From: Achromobacter piechaudii NBRC 102461
Lineage (GTDB): Bacteria > Pseudomonadota > Gammaproteobacteria > Burkholderiales > Burkholderiaceae_B
NCBI RefSeq assembly: GCF_001571245.1
Contig: NZ_BCTK01000001.1
Coordinates: forward strand, 930,001-994,000
Reading direction: 5' to 3'
DNA: 64,000 nucleotides
Part shown: positions 7,836 through 16,786 of the stretch, one piece after another
How positions within the stretch are numbered: position 1 is the stretch's first letter
Layout of the letters: the number at the start of each line of letters is the position of its first letter
Notes under the pieces: model-generated
Databases searched by the model: none
Seen by the model: the letters and a program-made list of their open reading frames with translations, nothing else
Told to the model about the DNA's origin: nothing
Translations under genes and position numbers: made by a program

Positions 7836-8888
7836 ATGAGCAAATTGTTTGAACCGCTGCGCGTAGGCGCGCTGACCCTGCGCAACCGTATCGTCATGGC
7901 GCCGTTGACGCGCCAGCGCGCCAGCGAGGGCCGCGTGCCCAACGAATTGATGGTCGAGTACTACACCCAGCGCGCGGGCGCCGGCCTGATCCTGTCCGAA
8001 GCCACCGCCGTCACCCCGCAAGGCGTGGGATACGCCGACACGCCGGGCCTGTGGTCGACGGAACAAGTGAAGGGCTGGCGCAAGGTGACCGCCGCCGTGC
8101 ACGAGCAGGGCAGCCTGATCGCGGCCCAGCTGTGGCACGTGGGCCGTATTTCCGACCCGATCTTCCTGAACGGCGAATTGCCCGTTGCCCCCAGCGCCAT
8201 CGCCGCCGGCGGCCACGTCAGCCATGTGCGCCCCAAGCGCGCCTACGTCACCCCGCGCGCGCTGGAAACGGCCGAGCTGCCGGGCGTGGTCGAGGCTTAC
8301 CGCCACGGCGCGCAGATGGCCATGGAAGCCGGCTTCGACGGCGTTGAAGTGCATGCCGCCAACGGTTACCTGCTGGATCAGTTCCTGCAAGACAGCACCA
8401 ACCATCGCACCGACCAGTACGGCGGTTCGCTGGAAAACCGCGCGCGCCTGCTGCTGGAAGTGGTGGACGCCTGCGTGGCGGTGTGGGGCGCGGACCGCGT
8501 GGGCGTGCACTTGTCGCCGCGCGGCGATGCCCACACCATGGGCGATTCCGACCCGGCCACGACGTTCCTGTATGTGGCGACCGAACTGGGCAAGCGCGGC
8601 ATCGCCTTCCTGTGCGTGCGCGAACACGAAGGCGAAGACAGCCTGGGCCCGCGCATGAAGGCGGCGTTCGGCGGCGTCTATATCGCCAACGAGGGTTACA
8701 CCCGCGAATCGGCCGAAGCCGCCATCGAGCAAGGCCGCGCCGACGCGGTGGCGTTTGGCGTGCCGTACATCGCCAACCCTGACCTGGCGCGTCGCTTTGA
8801 ATTGAACGCACCGCTGAACACGCCGGAGCCGTCCACGTTCTACGCCCAGGGCGCGACCGGCTACACCGACTACCCGGCGCTGCCCTGA
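7836..8888 (+). CDS. Alkene reductase, old yellow enzyme family (NemA/XenB-like)
   Basis: 350 aa, a single FMN-binding TIM barrel. Family marks: MAPLTRQRA near residue 25 (the Thr that contacts FMN), AQLWHVGR near 100, and the substrate pair His-x-x-Asn in VHAANGYLLDQFL (about 180), followed by HRTDQYGGS. Enzymes of this type use NADPH to reduce activated C=C bonds, nitrate esters and nitroaromatics. Start ATG 7836 is preceded by a good GGAAGG site. The ArsR-type gene just upstream probably regulates it. The natural substrate is unknown; detoxification of electrophiles is the usual view. Confidence 0.93.
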   Translation: MSKLFEPLRVGALTLRNRIVMAPLTRQRASEGRVPNELMVEYYTQRAGAGLILSEATAVTPQGVGYADTPGLWSTEQVKGWRKVTAAVHEQGSLIAAQLWHVGRISDPIFLNGELPVAPSAIAAGGHVSHVRPKRAYVTPRALETAELPGVVEAYRHGAQMAMEAGFDGVEVHAANGYLLDQFLQDSTNHRTDQYGGSLENRARLLLEVVDACVAVWGADRVGVHLSPRGDAHTMGDSDPATTFLYVATELGKRGIAFLCVREHEGEDSLGPRMKAAFGGVYIANEGYTRESAEAAIEQGRADAVAFGVPYIANPDLARRFELNAPLNTPEPSTFYAQGATGYTDYPALP

Positions 8889-8901
8889 GCCTGCGGGCCC
8901 G

Positions 8902-9750
8902 CTAGAACACCGCGCGCATCGGATAGGTAAACAAGCCGAAGTGCGCGGCGTTCAACCCCAGGTGGGCCAGCACCGCTGCCGCCAGACCGCCGTAGCGATA
9001 GGCCACCCCATAGGCCGCGCCCGCCAGCGTGGCCAGCAGCATCCATTGCCAGCCGCCTGCAAAATGCGCCAGGCCGAACAGCACGGCGGCCACGCCTGAC
9101 GCCGCAGCGCTTCCCCAGCGCCGATGCCGCCAAAGGTTCGCAAGCTGCTGTTGCACATAGCCGCGAAACAGCGCCTCTTCGGCCAGGCACACCAGCAGCG
9201 CGTTGTTGATCAGCCAGAGCCACCCCGTGTCTGGCCATTTGGGCGCCCAGCCCACCACCCGCAGCGCCAGCGCCACGCCCATGCATATCAGCACGGCCGC
9301 CGCGCACGCCAGCAATGCCGCCGCCACGGTGCGGCGCGCGTTCTCGCCCATCATGGGCGGCGCAAGTACCCAGATCACCCAGAACGCGACCAGCGGCTTG
9401 TCCAGGTTCAGGTACATGCCGAAGGCCACCGCGTCCGCGCTCAGGGGCGCGGGCGGGATCACTTGCGGGTTGTGAAAGCCCGGCAGCCAATGCAGGAACA
9501 GCGCGGCGGCCAGCAGCACGAACAGCACATGCCCCACCACGCGGACCGCCTTGCCGGAACCAGACCGCACGCACATCGCCGCCAGCCCCAGCAGCGCCGG
9601 CGCGGCGAACGCTATCGGGTCGATCACCCCGTCCGCCCAGGCCCATGCCCACGCCACGGCCAGCGGCGCCAGCGCCCAGCGCCGGGTGGCGGGCGGCCAA
9701 AGCAAAGCAGCGGCGACAAACAGGGCGGACCACGGGCTGAACAAGGACAT
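8902..9750 (-). CDS. CPBP-family intramembrane glutamic endopeptidase
   Basis: 282 aa with about eight hydrophobic segments. The three family motifs are all present: EE-x-x-x-R at E191-E192-R196 (AEEALFRGYV), F-x-x-x-H ending at H229 (FGLAHF), and H-x-x-x-N at H263-N267 (HLGLN). The second Glu and the two His are the expected catalytic residues in the Rce1-like fold. Start ATG 9750 chosen; a longer frame adds 37 residues with no membrane or family character. It converges with the alkene reductase (13 bases between stops). Substrate not known. Confidence 0.88.
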   Translation of the reverse strand: MSLFSPWSALFVAAALLWPPATRRWALAPLAVAWAWAWADGVIDPIAFAAPALLGLAAMCVRSGSGKAVRVVGHVLFVLLAAALFLHWLPGFHNPQVIPPAPLSADAVAFGMYLNLDKPLVAFWVIWVLAPPMMGENARRTVAAALLACAAAVLICMGVALALRVVGWAPKWPDTGWLWLINNALLVCLAEEALFRGYVQQQLANLWRHRRWGSAAASGVAAVLFGLAHFAGGWQWMLLATLAGAAYGVAYRYGGLAAAVLAHLGLNAAHFGLFTYPMRAVF

Positions 9751-9940
9751 GACGGCAATCGGGATCGGCAAGCGAGGCGCAGAGTTTAAGCGCGCGCTGC
9801 TCGATCCGGCGGGGTGCTGCCTGCAAAGAGGCCGAGCGCCGGTCTTTTCATTTCGGCGCATTCAGGCGACCATGCCGCAGCGGCGGCCTCGTGCCCGCCC
9901 TTATCCGGCCCACGGAAACGTGGCCGCAACAGGAGTCGAT

Positions 9941-10315
9941 ATGAAGATGATTGCGTGGTTGATGTTGGCGGCGGCCATTTTGCCGTTCGTCTCAACGATC
10001 GTGGCGAAGGCGGGCGGCCAGAAGTTCGATAACAACGATCCGCGGGCGTGGCTGGCGCGCCAGGATGGATGGCGCGCGCGCGCCAATGCCGCCCAGATCA
10101 ATACGTTCGAAGCGCTGCCGTTCTTCTACGCCGCCGTGTTGTTCGCGCTGTACACGCAGGCATCGCCCGCCCACGTCGCCACGCTGATGGCGTGCTGGCT
10201 GGGCGTGCGATTGGGTTATCTGGCGATGTATCTGGCGGGTTGGGGCGCGTTGCGTTCCCTGGTGTGGGCGATCGGCGTGGGCTTCGTGATCGCCATCCTG
10301 TTTTCGGGCGTCTGA
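9941..10315 (+). CDS. MAPEG-family membrane protein
   Basis: 124 aa with four predicted membrane segments (about 3-22, 55-75, 79-98, 103-122), the plan of the MAPEG family (microsomal glutathione transferase-like and eicosanoid enzymes). The stretch R-A-x-A-A-Q-x-N-x-F-E-A-L-P-F-F around residues 48-62 is the conserved family core. Bacterial members of this short type have no proven reaction; a glutathione-linked role is assumed. ATG 9941 is preceded by AGGAG at the right distance. It stands alone, convergent with the small secreted-protein gene. Confidence 0.88.
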   Translation: MKMIAWLMLAAAILPFVSTIVAKAGGQKFDNNDPRAWLARQDGWRARANAAQINTFEALPFFYAAVLFALYTQASPAHVATLMACWLGVRLGYLAMYLAGWGALRSLVWAIGVGFVIAILFSGV

Positions 10316-10381
10316 GCCGCGCGGGTCATTGCCGAAGAAGGCCGGCCGTCATACAAAGGCCGGGCCTTCACGGTTCTGTTG

Positions 10382-10816
10382 TCACTTCCATTCGAAGACG
10401 GCGCGCCCGGTGCCCGGGCCCTGCACGTTGACTTCGCGCTCTTGCGCGCGGCCTTCATAGGTGGCCGACACCTTGTAGTTTCCGGCTGGCAGCTTGACCA
10501 GCATGTACGGGCCTTCGGCCGTGGCCTTCAGCACTTCCTTGCCTTGCGCGTCGCGGATGACGACGCCGACGCTGGCGACGTAGTCCGCTTTGCCGTCACG
10601 TTGCGCGGCGAAGGTCAGCGACAGCGGATAGTCTTTGGCTGCGGCCTTCATGGCCTCCGATTCGTCGATGCCGATGCCGCCGCTCATGTATTGCACGGCG
10701 CCTTGATGCTGGACCGGGGGCAGCGCGGCCTGCGCGGTGGACAGCACACCGGCCAGCGCGATGCCGCCCAGCGCCATCATGGCGGATATCTTGCAGCGTT
10801 CAATACGTGTGTTCAT
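10382..10816 (-). CDS. Small secreted protein, carboxypeptidase regulatory-like fold
   Basis: 144 aa. A Sec signal peptide (about residues 1-30, ending STAQA-ALPP) is followed by one beta-rich domain. The phrases YPLSLTFAAQRDGKADYVASV and the closing KLPAGNYKVSATYEGRAQEREVNV match the beta-sandwich of carboxypeptidase regulatory-like proteins. No catalytic residues are apparent; it is probably a periplasmic structural or binding protein. Start ATG 10816 has GGAG at the right place. NRDE-family gene lies upstream on the same strand but 139 bases away, so co-transcription is uncertain. Confidence 0.75.
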   Translation of the reverse strand: MNTRIERCKISAMMALGGIALAGVLSTAQAALPPVQHQGAVQYMSGGIGIDESEAMKAAAKDYPLSLTFAAQRDGKADYVASVGVVIRDAQGKEVLKATAEGPYMLVKLPAGNYKVSATYEGRAQEREVNVQGPGTGRAVFEWK

Positions 10817-10955
10817 CAGGTTCTCCTGGAGTGGACGAGTAAGTTCGACTGGGACGCCAGAGCGGAGTTCGCTGCGGCGCGTTCGCAAGATCAACCGATT
10901 GTTTCTGCGCGGGCCATTTCCGAAACGCCGGCCCGGCCAGCATATCCCCGCGCGC

Positions 10956-11726
10956 TCAGGCTTGCCAGTCAAAGGCAAGCCGGCTTTCGCCGCCCACCGT
11001 GCCGTCCGGCAGAAAGCGCCTTTCCTCCAACAGCCCCGCGCCACCCTCGCGCAGCACCAGCACGCTGGAGCTGCGGGTGCCGTAGTCGCGGCTGACGATG
11101 AACGGGCTGCTCAACAGCTTTTCTCGGTCTAGCGGCAGGCCGGTCGCGGGCATGTCGTCATCGGTGGCGGTCTGGCGGTCGGCCAGCGCCTCGAACAAGG
11201 CGGGCAGGTCGGGTTGCGGCGAGCGGCCCAGCACCTCGGTGAAGGCCGTCTTGGTGCGGGCCAGCTTGGGCCACGGCGTATCCAGCAAGTGATTCGACAG
11301 GGCGTAGATGCCGGGGGCGAGCTGGCGCGGGGCGCCGTCGCGGTTGCTCAGGTACCAGGCCCCGCGCGTGTCGCCCACGATCAGGTTGAAGCCGTTGTAC
11401 GCCTGATCCGATTCATGGGTGCGCGCCAGATAGTCGGCGGGCGCGTCGTCGCCGCGCAGGTAGTCTTCGACCAGCGCGCCGCGCGAGGGGGCGGGGTCCC
11501 GGTGTTTGCCGGGTTCCCGGAAATTGGTCACCAGCGCAAAGCGGCCCCGCGTCGTCACCCCCATCCACGTGCCGCCCGCCAGGCCGTCGCGGCCCGCGGA
11601 GATGGATGGCGCGTCGGCCCATTGCGCGGCCGCCAGCGTGGGCCGGGCATGGAATTCGTCGCGATTGGCGGCGATCAGGATGGGAATGCCCGGCAAGGCG
11701 TGCAGGGCCAGTACGGCAAGACACAT
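10956..11726 (-). CDS. NRDE-family protein (TANGO2 homologue)
   Basis: 256 aa. The name-giving N-R-D-E tetrad is at residues 21-24 after MCLAVLALHALPG, and the conserved aspects of the family follow: GGTWMGVTTRGRFALVTNFR near 52 and RDYGTRSSSVLVL near 215. It has an N-terminal-nucleophile-hydrolase-like fold with Cys2 at the exposed N-terminus. Bacterial members lack a proven reaction; the eukaryotic homologue TANGO2 has been linked to heme trafficking and lipid metabolism. It starts 3 bases after the FUSC stop and is the last gene of the EbsC-FUSC-NRDE operon. Confidence 0.88.
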   Translation of the reverse strand: MCLAVLALHALPGIPILIAANRDEFHARPTLAAAQWADAPSISAGRDGLAGGTWMGVTTRGRFALVTNFREPGKHRDPAPSRGALVEDYLRGDDAPADYLARTHESDQAYNGFNLIVGDTRGAWYLSNRDGAPRQLAPGIYALSNHLLDTPWPKLARTKTAFTEVLGRSPQPDLPALFEALADRQTATDDDMPATGLPLDREKLLSSPFIVSRDYGTRSSSVLVLREGGAGLLEERRFLPDGTVGGESRLAFDWQA

Positions 11727-11729
11727 GGT

Positions 11730-13712
11730 TCAGACCTGGAGATGAGACGGTTGGGGAGGGCGCGCACCGGGCGCGGCGGCCGCGAAATCCGGGCCGGTCA
11801 GCGCCGCGCGCAGGTTCTCGATTTCGGCGGACACGTCGGCCAGCGCAGGCGTGGGGGCCGTGATGGGATCCGCGGGTGGGGCGGCTCCGTTGGCGACGGC
11901 CTCGCTCAAGGCGTTCAGGGCATGGGCTAGCCGGCCGACCTCGGCGGGGCTGGGTGGCGGCTGGTCGGCGGGCAGCGACCAGGCGGTATCGGACACCGCG
12001 TTGGCCACACGCTCCAAGGCGACCTCGACCGGCCACCAGGCCAGCGCGCGCCGGCTGACCAGGCGCGGTTCCGACAGGCCGCGTTGCAGTGCGATGCGCA
12101 GGTCCGACAGGCTGGCGTAGGCGCGGGCGCGCAGCGCGTGGCGGTTGGCGGCGTCGGCTTGGAACACCGTGTTCAAGTAGGCGGCCAGCGTGGCCATCGC
12201 CGACGACACCGCGTGGTCCAGGTTGTTGCGCTCAATCCGTATCCAAGGCAGATAGCCCACCAGCAGCACGATGCCTGCCGCTACGCCGACGTCGATCAGC
12301 CGCGCCAGCGCGATGGTCCAGCTTCCCGGTTGCAGCGCGCCGATCAACAGCACCAGGATGGGCACGAGTATCGCGGAGAACAGGCCATAGTTGCGGCGGA
12401 TGGACCAGGGCAGCAAGGCGGCCAGCAGCGCCACCGTGAACAGGCTGGCGATGCCGTTGTGGTCCACCGCCAGCACGGTCGCGCTGATGGCCACGCCCAC
12501 CGCGCTGCCGCCGCAGCTTTGCAGCGCGCGCGCAAACACCGAGCCGAAGTTGGGCTTGAAGATCACCACGACGATCAGCGGCACCCAATACGAACGCGGC
12601 AGCGACGCGGCGTGCGCCACGACTTCGGCCGCGATCAGGCACAAACCCAGCCGGATCAGATAGCGCATCGTGGTGGGGCCGGGGCGGTAGGTGCGCACCA
12701 GCACGCGCCAGGGCGTGCGTGGACGCACCGGCGCCAGGCCCGCCAGCGGGTCGGCGTCGGCCGCCTTGACGCCCTGCATCAGCGGCAGCGCCTGGGCCAG
12801 CGCATCCGCCAACTGCGGCATGCCGGCCTGGCGCAAGGCGGCGATATCGTCGTCCGGGGCGGGCTCGCGGTCGTTCTCGACGCGGTCGGCCAGATGGTTC
12901 ATGACGCGCGCGCAGACGGGCGGCAAGGCGCGTCCGGCGCGCGCCAGCGACAGCGCGGCATTGGTCAGCGGCGTGCAGGCCTGTAGCTGCGCGGCCAGCC
13001 GGGCCAGGCGCGGCGACGGCCCGGCGGCGCGACCGCGCGCGGCCAGCAGGGTGTCGTAGGCGGTGGTCATGGCCGCTTCCATGTCGCGCCGGGCGACCAT
13101 GGTGCGCGAGGTGCCGATGGCGGCGAACAAGGCCGCCAGCTTGCGGTACGCCTGCGCGACGGCGGCGCGTTCCGGCGCGATCGGGTTCACCACCCAGCCC
13201 GCGAGCGTCAGCGCCAGGCCGAACAGCCCGCCCGCGCCCACCAGCACCGACGGCATCCACGGCGGCAGGCTGGACGTCAGGCTAGATCCGACGATGACAT
13301 ACACCGCGAATTGCAGCGTGGCCACCGCCGCGATGTTGTTGAACGTGCCTACCAGGCTGGCGATCAGCACCAGCACGGTCATGGCGGCGGACGTGCCCAG
13401 CCCGTGTCCGGCCACCAGGTAGCCCAGCAGGTAACCGAGCGCGCCGCCGAACACCGTGCAACCGATGGACAGGGCGCGGTTGCGATAGGGGCCGCCGTTG
13501 TCGCCAGTGATGGCGGGCAGCGCGCCCAGCGCCACCAGCGCCGCCGCGCCGCTCTGGTTCAGCGCCAGGCCCACGGCGCACGGCAGGCCGATGGCCAGCG
13601 CGGCGCGCAGCGCCACCCAACCGCTGACCGGCGACGGCGTCATATGCGCCAGGCTCATCAACCAGCGCATATTGGAGCCGCGCGCGCCGTGGCGGTTCAG
13701 GGGGCGGGACAT
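11730..13712 (-). CDS. FUSC-family inner-membrane protein
   Basis: 660 aa. Two membrane bundles (about 28-165 and 345-480) with soluble regions between and after, as in the aromatic-acid exporter superfamily. The second bundle has PRSYWVPLIVVVIFKPNFGSV, the FUSC core. Unlike the first FUSC gene in this window it has no DUF1656, adaptor or outer-membrane partner beside it, so it may work alone or with shared parts. Start ATG 13712 is supported by GAGG nine bases upstream. Neighbours are EbsC (24-base gap) and NRDE (3-base gap). Substrate unknown. Confidence 0.88.
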   Translation of the reverse strand: MSRPLNRHGARGSNMRWLMSLAHMTPSPVSGWVALRAALAIGLPCAVGLALNQSGAAALVALGALPAITGDNGGPYRNRALSIGCTVFGGALGYLLGYLVAGHGLGTSAAMTVLVLIASLVGTFNNIAAVATLQFAVYVIVGSSLTSSLPPWMPSVLVGAGGLFGLALTLAGWVVNPIAPERAAVAQAYRKLAALFAAIGTSRTMVARRDMEAAMTTAYDTLLAARGRAAGPSPRLARLAAQLQACTPLTNAALSLARAGRALPPVCARVMNHLADRVENDREPAPDDDIAALRQAGMPQLADALAQALPLMQGVKAADADPLAGLAPVRPRTPWRVLVRTYRPGPTTMRYLIRLGLCLIAAEVVAHAASLPRSYWVPLIVVVIFKPNFGSVFARALQSCGGSAVGVAISATVLAVDHNGIASLFTVALLAALLPWSIRRNYGLFSAILVPILVLLIGALQPGSWTIALARLIDVGVAAGIVLLVGYLPWIRIERNNLDHAVSSAMATLAAYLNTVFQADAANRHALRARAYASLSDLRIALQRGLSEPRLVSRRALAWWPVEVALERVANAVSDTAWSLPADQPPPSPAEVGRLAHALNALSEAVANGAAPPADPITAPTPALADVSAEIENLRAALTGPDFAAAAPGARPPQPSHLQV

Positions 13713-13736
13713 GGCGGCCTCATGGGGATGGGCGCT

Positions 13737-14219
13737 TCAGGCCTTGATCAGCGGCGCTTCTTCGGGCGCCGCCAGCCGGAAATAATCTTCGGTGTTCAGC
13801 AGAATGGAAGCGTCCAGCCGCCCCGCGTTGAATACGATTTCATCGTGGCGGCTGCGCAGGCTGGGATCGACCAGCAGGTGCAGGTCGGGATTGAACGAGA
13901 ACGGCGGGATTGCGCCGATTTCGCAGCCGGTCAGCTCGCGCGCCAGGTCCTGCGAGGCCAGCGAGGCCTTCTTGCCGCCCGCCGCGCGCGCGATGGCGTC
14001 CAGATCGGCCTGCTTGTCGGCCGGAAACACGGCCAGGACATTCTTGCGCACGTTGGACGAAATCTTGACGCGGCACACCAGGGCCTTGGCGCCCTGGCTG
14101 ACTTCGGTGCCACGAATGGCGGCCACTTCGACCGAGCGGCCGGCGGCGGGGTGGTGGATCAGGCGATGGCGGGCCTGATGCTGGGCAAGCAGGGCCGTCA
14201 GGCGTTCAAAGACTTCCAT
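13737..14219 (-). CDS. YbaK/EbsC-family aminoacyl-tRNA deacylase
   Basis: 160 aa, a single deacylase domain. The pattern GTEVSQGAKALVCRVKI (about 40-56), the K-x-x-D-L/x helix region and SLASQDLARELTGCEIGAIPPF (about 95-116) match the YbaK/ProX editing fold, which hydrolyses mischarged tRNA such as Cys- or Ala-tRNAPro. Which amino acid this member clears cannot be told. The start is placed at ATG 14219 (MEVFERL); upstream codons to 14363 would overlap nothing but lack family sequence. First gene of the operon with FUSC and NRDE. Confidence 0.88.
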   Translation of the reverse strand: MEVFERLTALLAQHQARHRLIHHPAAGRSVEVAAIRGTEVSQGAKALVCRVKISSNVRKNVLAVFPADKQADLDAIARAAGGKKASLASQDLARELTGCEIGAIPPFSFNPDLHLLVDPSLRSRHDEIVFNAGRLDASILLNTEDYFRLAAPEEAPLIKA

Positions 14220-14301
14220 ATCCAGGGCGTAACGGGTAGTGGAATGGGACGCGGGCGCCGCAATCCGGCCCCGCAGTCGCATGATACGCCCGTGCCGTCC
14301 C

Positions 14302-15030
14302 TCAGATTTCGCCGGTGAAAGCGTAGCCCCAGCCCCAGACGGTGCGGATCGGCAGCTCGACATTCATGTCCTGCGCCTTGCGCCGCAGGCGGCTGACCAC
14401 CACATCGGTGCGGCGCACGGATTCCCGGCCTGCCTGCGCGTCGCCACCCGAGGCGTCGCCGCGCGGCAGCCGCTTGTCGGCCGAGGTCGTCAACTTGAGC
14501 AGGAATTCGCGTTCCGCCAAGGTCAGGGCCAGGCGCGTTCCCTGCGGGCTGACGAGCGTCCAGGCGGCATCAAGAAACTGCCACTTGCCGTGCGCATCGG
14601 CTGCCGGTGGCGCAACGGCGGGACGCGGTTCGGCCTCCAGCGGCAGCGGGCGGCGGCCCGTGGCCGGCACGCGCCGCACCAGCGCTTGCAGCGCGGCGGC
14701 GATTTCAGCGGTGGCCACGTCATGCTGAAAGCAGGCGTCGGCGCCGCAGTGCAGGCCCAGGATGCGATTTTCCGGGGAATCGAAGGTAGACACCGCGATG
14801 ATGCCGGCGGTGGTGTCCATGGCGCGCAGACCTGCGACGGCCATGCAAAGATCGGAAAGTTCGGCTTCCATCACCAGTAGCGGCGTGCGGCGCGCCTGAA
14901 ACAGACGGAACAGGCCGTTGGAGTCTTCGCAGCGACGCGGCGAGAAACCCATGTCGGCCAGGGCGTCGCTGCGGCGCGCGCGTTGGTCGGGATCGGGTGA
15001 GAAGACGATCAGGTCTAGTAGGTCGTTCAT
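14302..15030 (-). CDS. Atypical OmpR-type response regulator, Glu at phospho-site
   Basis: 242 aa. A receiver-like domain (about 1-110) is joined to a winged-helix DNA-binding domain (about 140-242; ending RTVWGWGYAF, an OmpR/PhoB signature). The receiver is degenerate: where the phospho-accepting Asp normally stands (L-x-L-x-D) there is Glu in LLVMEAEL, the N-terminal acidic pair is reduced to SPD, and the conserved Lys near the end is missing. It therefore probably does not accept phosphate in the normal way, and Glu may mimic the active state. No sensor kinase is adjacent. ATG 15030 is chosen; 12 more codons upstream are open. Target genes unknown. Confidence 0.85.
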   Translation of the reverse strand: MNDLLDLIVFSPDPDQRARRSDALADMGFSPRRCEDSNGLFRLFQARRTPLLVMEAELSDLCMAVAGLRAMDTTAGIIAVSTFDSPENRILGLHCGADACFQHDVATAEIAAALQALVRRVPATGRRPLPLEAEPRPAVAPPAADAHGKWQFLDAAWTLVSPQGTRLALTLAEREFLLKLTTSADKRLPRGDASGGDAQAGRESVRRTDVVVSRLRRKAQDMNVELPIRTVWGWGYAFTGEI

Positions 15031-15271
15031 GAATCGTAGTGATCTTTGCAGCTTGAGCGCATGCATGATGCTACGAAAACCCCGGTTCCCTAACCCCGCA
15101 CAAGGCTACTTTCGTACCCGAATTCTCAGACATGATCGGGTGCCGGCGCGAATGCTTGCGGCGCGCGGCGAACCGAACAATGTTTGAATCTATGCTCCGG
15201 CGCGACCCCGCGAGGGCGGGGCTGACACCGGGTTGAACGGATACACGTCACAAACGCGGGGAATGCCTGCT

Positions 15272-16780
15272 TCAAGGGCTGGCCGGCTCGTTCCACCAGC
15301 CTCCGCCCAAGGCGTGCAGCAGCGCCGCCGTATCGGCGTAACGCGCGGCGTCGGCCTCGGTGCGGGCGATGCGCGTTTGCAGCAGTTGGCGCTGGCTGTC
15401 CAACAGGCTTTGGTGGCTGATGCCGCCCGCCTGGTAGCGGCCCTGCGCAATGCGCTCGGCGTCGGCGGCGCGGCGCCAGGCGTCGTCATAGGCGTTGAAG
15501 GCGTCGGCATCGGTCTGCACGGCGCGCAGCGCGTCGGCTACCTGTTGCAGCCCTTCCAGCACCGTCTGCCGGTAGGCGGCGGCCGCCGCTTCATAGCCGG
15601 CTTCGGCCGAGCGCTTGCGCGCGCGCAGTTCGCCGCCGCGAAACAGCGGTTGCGTCAGGCCCAGGCCCAGGTTCCACACGTTCACGCCGTTGGACAGATC
15701 CCCCAGGCTGGTGCGCTGCGATCCGAAACTGGCTGTCAGCGTGAATTGCGGATACTGGTTTGCCGTGGCCACGCCCACATCCGCCGACGCCTTGTGCCAC
15801 AGCGCCTCGGCCGCAAGAATGTCGGGCCGTTGGCGCGTCAGGGCCGAAGGCACACCGGTGGGAATGTCGGGCGGCAGCGTCAGGTCGGCCAACCGAAGGG
15901 GCGGCGCGCGCAGGGCGGCGGGTGGCACGCCCAGGTACACCGCCAACTGATGCGTGGTTTGCGACAGCTGCTTGTCCAGGGGCGGAAGCAGGGCGCGGGT
16001 CTGCGCCACCAGCAGCTCCTGGTTGCTCAGGTCGGCCTGGGCGATGCCGCCCGCCGCCACACGCTGCCGCATGATGTCCTCTTGGCGCTCTTGCGCGGCC
16101 AGCAGGTCGCGCGTGGCGGCGATGCGTTCGGACAGATCCGCCTGGCGGATGGCGGCCGTGACCACGTTGGCCGCCAGGGACATGCGCGCCGCTTGCAGTT
16201 CGTGGGCCTGGTAATCGACCTGCGCCGCCATGCCCTCCAGCACGCGCCGATTGCCGCCGAAGACGTCCAGCGTGTAGGACACGTCGATCGACGCGTTGTA
16301 GAGCGTGAAGGGCGGGGGCGGCTGGGCGACCGGCACGCCGAACGCCGACGGGTCGACCTTCTGGCGCGCGGCCGACACGTTGGCGTCGGCCGAGGGCAAC
16401 AGGCGGCCACCCGTTTCGGCGTCCAGGTTCTCGCTGGCCTGGCGCAGCGTGGCGCGCGCCTGGGCCAGCGTCGGGCTGGCTTGCAGCGCCTGCCGCACCA
16501 ACTGGTCCAGCGCGTCGGAGTGAAACAGCCGCCACCACTGCGCGGGGATGTCAGCGCCGCTTTGCACGCGTTGCGCGGCGTTGGCGGGCAGGCCGTCGCC
16601 ATTTGCTGTGTAGGAAGCGACCTCGGGCGCGGCGGGGGCGGCGAAATCGGGTCCGACGGTGCAGCCGGCGGTGAACGCCAAGAGTCCGATGGCCGCCAAT
16701 GCGTAACCGGCGCGGCGCGGGGCACGGGACTGACGACGCGTGAGGCGGCGTGGTGAGAAGGAAGGGGCGAAACGTGGCAT
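15272..16780 (-). CDS. Outer-membrane efflux lipoprotein, NodT family
   Basis: 502 aa. A long basic leader precedes a lipobox (TAGC, Cys40) and the family opening TVGPDFAAP. Two TolC-like repeats follow, with RVQSGADIPAQWWRLF near 68 and LTRQRPDILAAEALWHKA near 310. It is the exit duct of the ABC-type pump encoded just upstream (6-base gap to the permease). The N-terminus is unusually long and Arg-rich for a lipoprotein signal; a shorter start with a normal signal is possible, though ATG 16780 fits the operon spacing. Confidence 0.92.
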   Translation of the reverse strand: MPRFAPSFSPRRLTRRQSRAPRRAGYALAAIGLLAFTAGCTVGPDFAAPAAPEVASYTANGDGLPANAAQRVQSGADIPAQWWRLFHSDALDQLVRQALQASPTLAQARATLRQASENLDAETGGRLLPSADANVSAARQKVDPSAFGVPVAQPPPPFTLYNASIDVSYTLDVFGGNRRVLEGMAAQVDYQAHELQAARMSLAANVVTAAIRQADLSERIAATRDLLAAQERQEDIMRQRVAAGGIAQADLSNQELLVAQTRALLPPLDKQLSQTTHQLAVYLGVPPAALRAPPLRLADLTLPPDIPTGVPSALTRQRPDILAAEALWHKASADVGVATANQYPQFTLTASFGSQRTSLGDLSNGVNVWNLGLGLTQPLFRGGELRARKRSAEAGYEAAAAAYRQTVLEGLQQVADALRAVQTDADAFNAYDDAWRRAADAERIAQGRYQAGGISHQSLLDSQRQLLQTRIARTEADAARYADTAALLHALGGGWWNEPASP

Positions 16781-16786
16781 AGCGCG

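Noticed and set aside
10338..10368. AAGGCC...GGCCTT hairpin as a terminator between the MAPEG and secreted-protein genes
   Set aside because: Only six outer pairs form, the loop is long and there is no T run on either strand.
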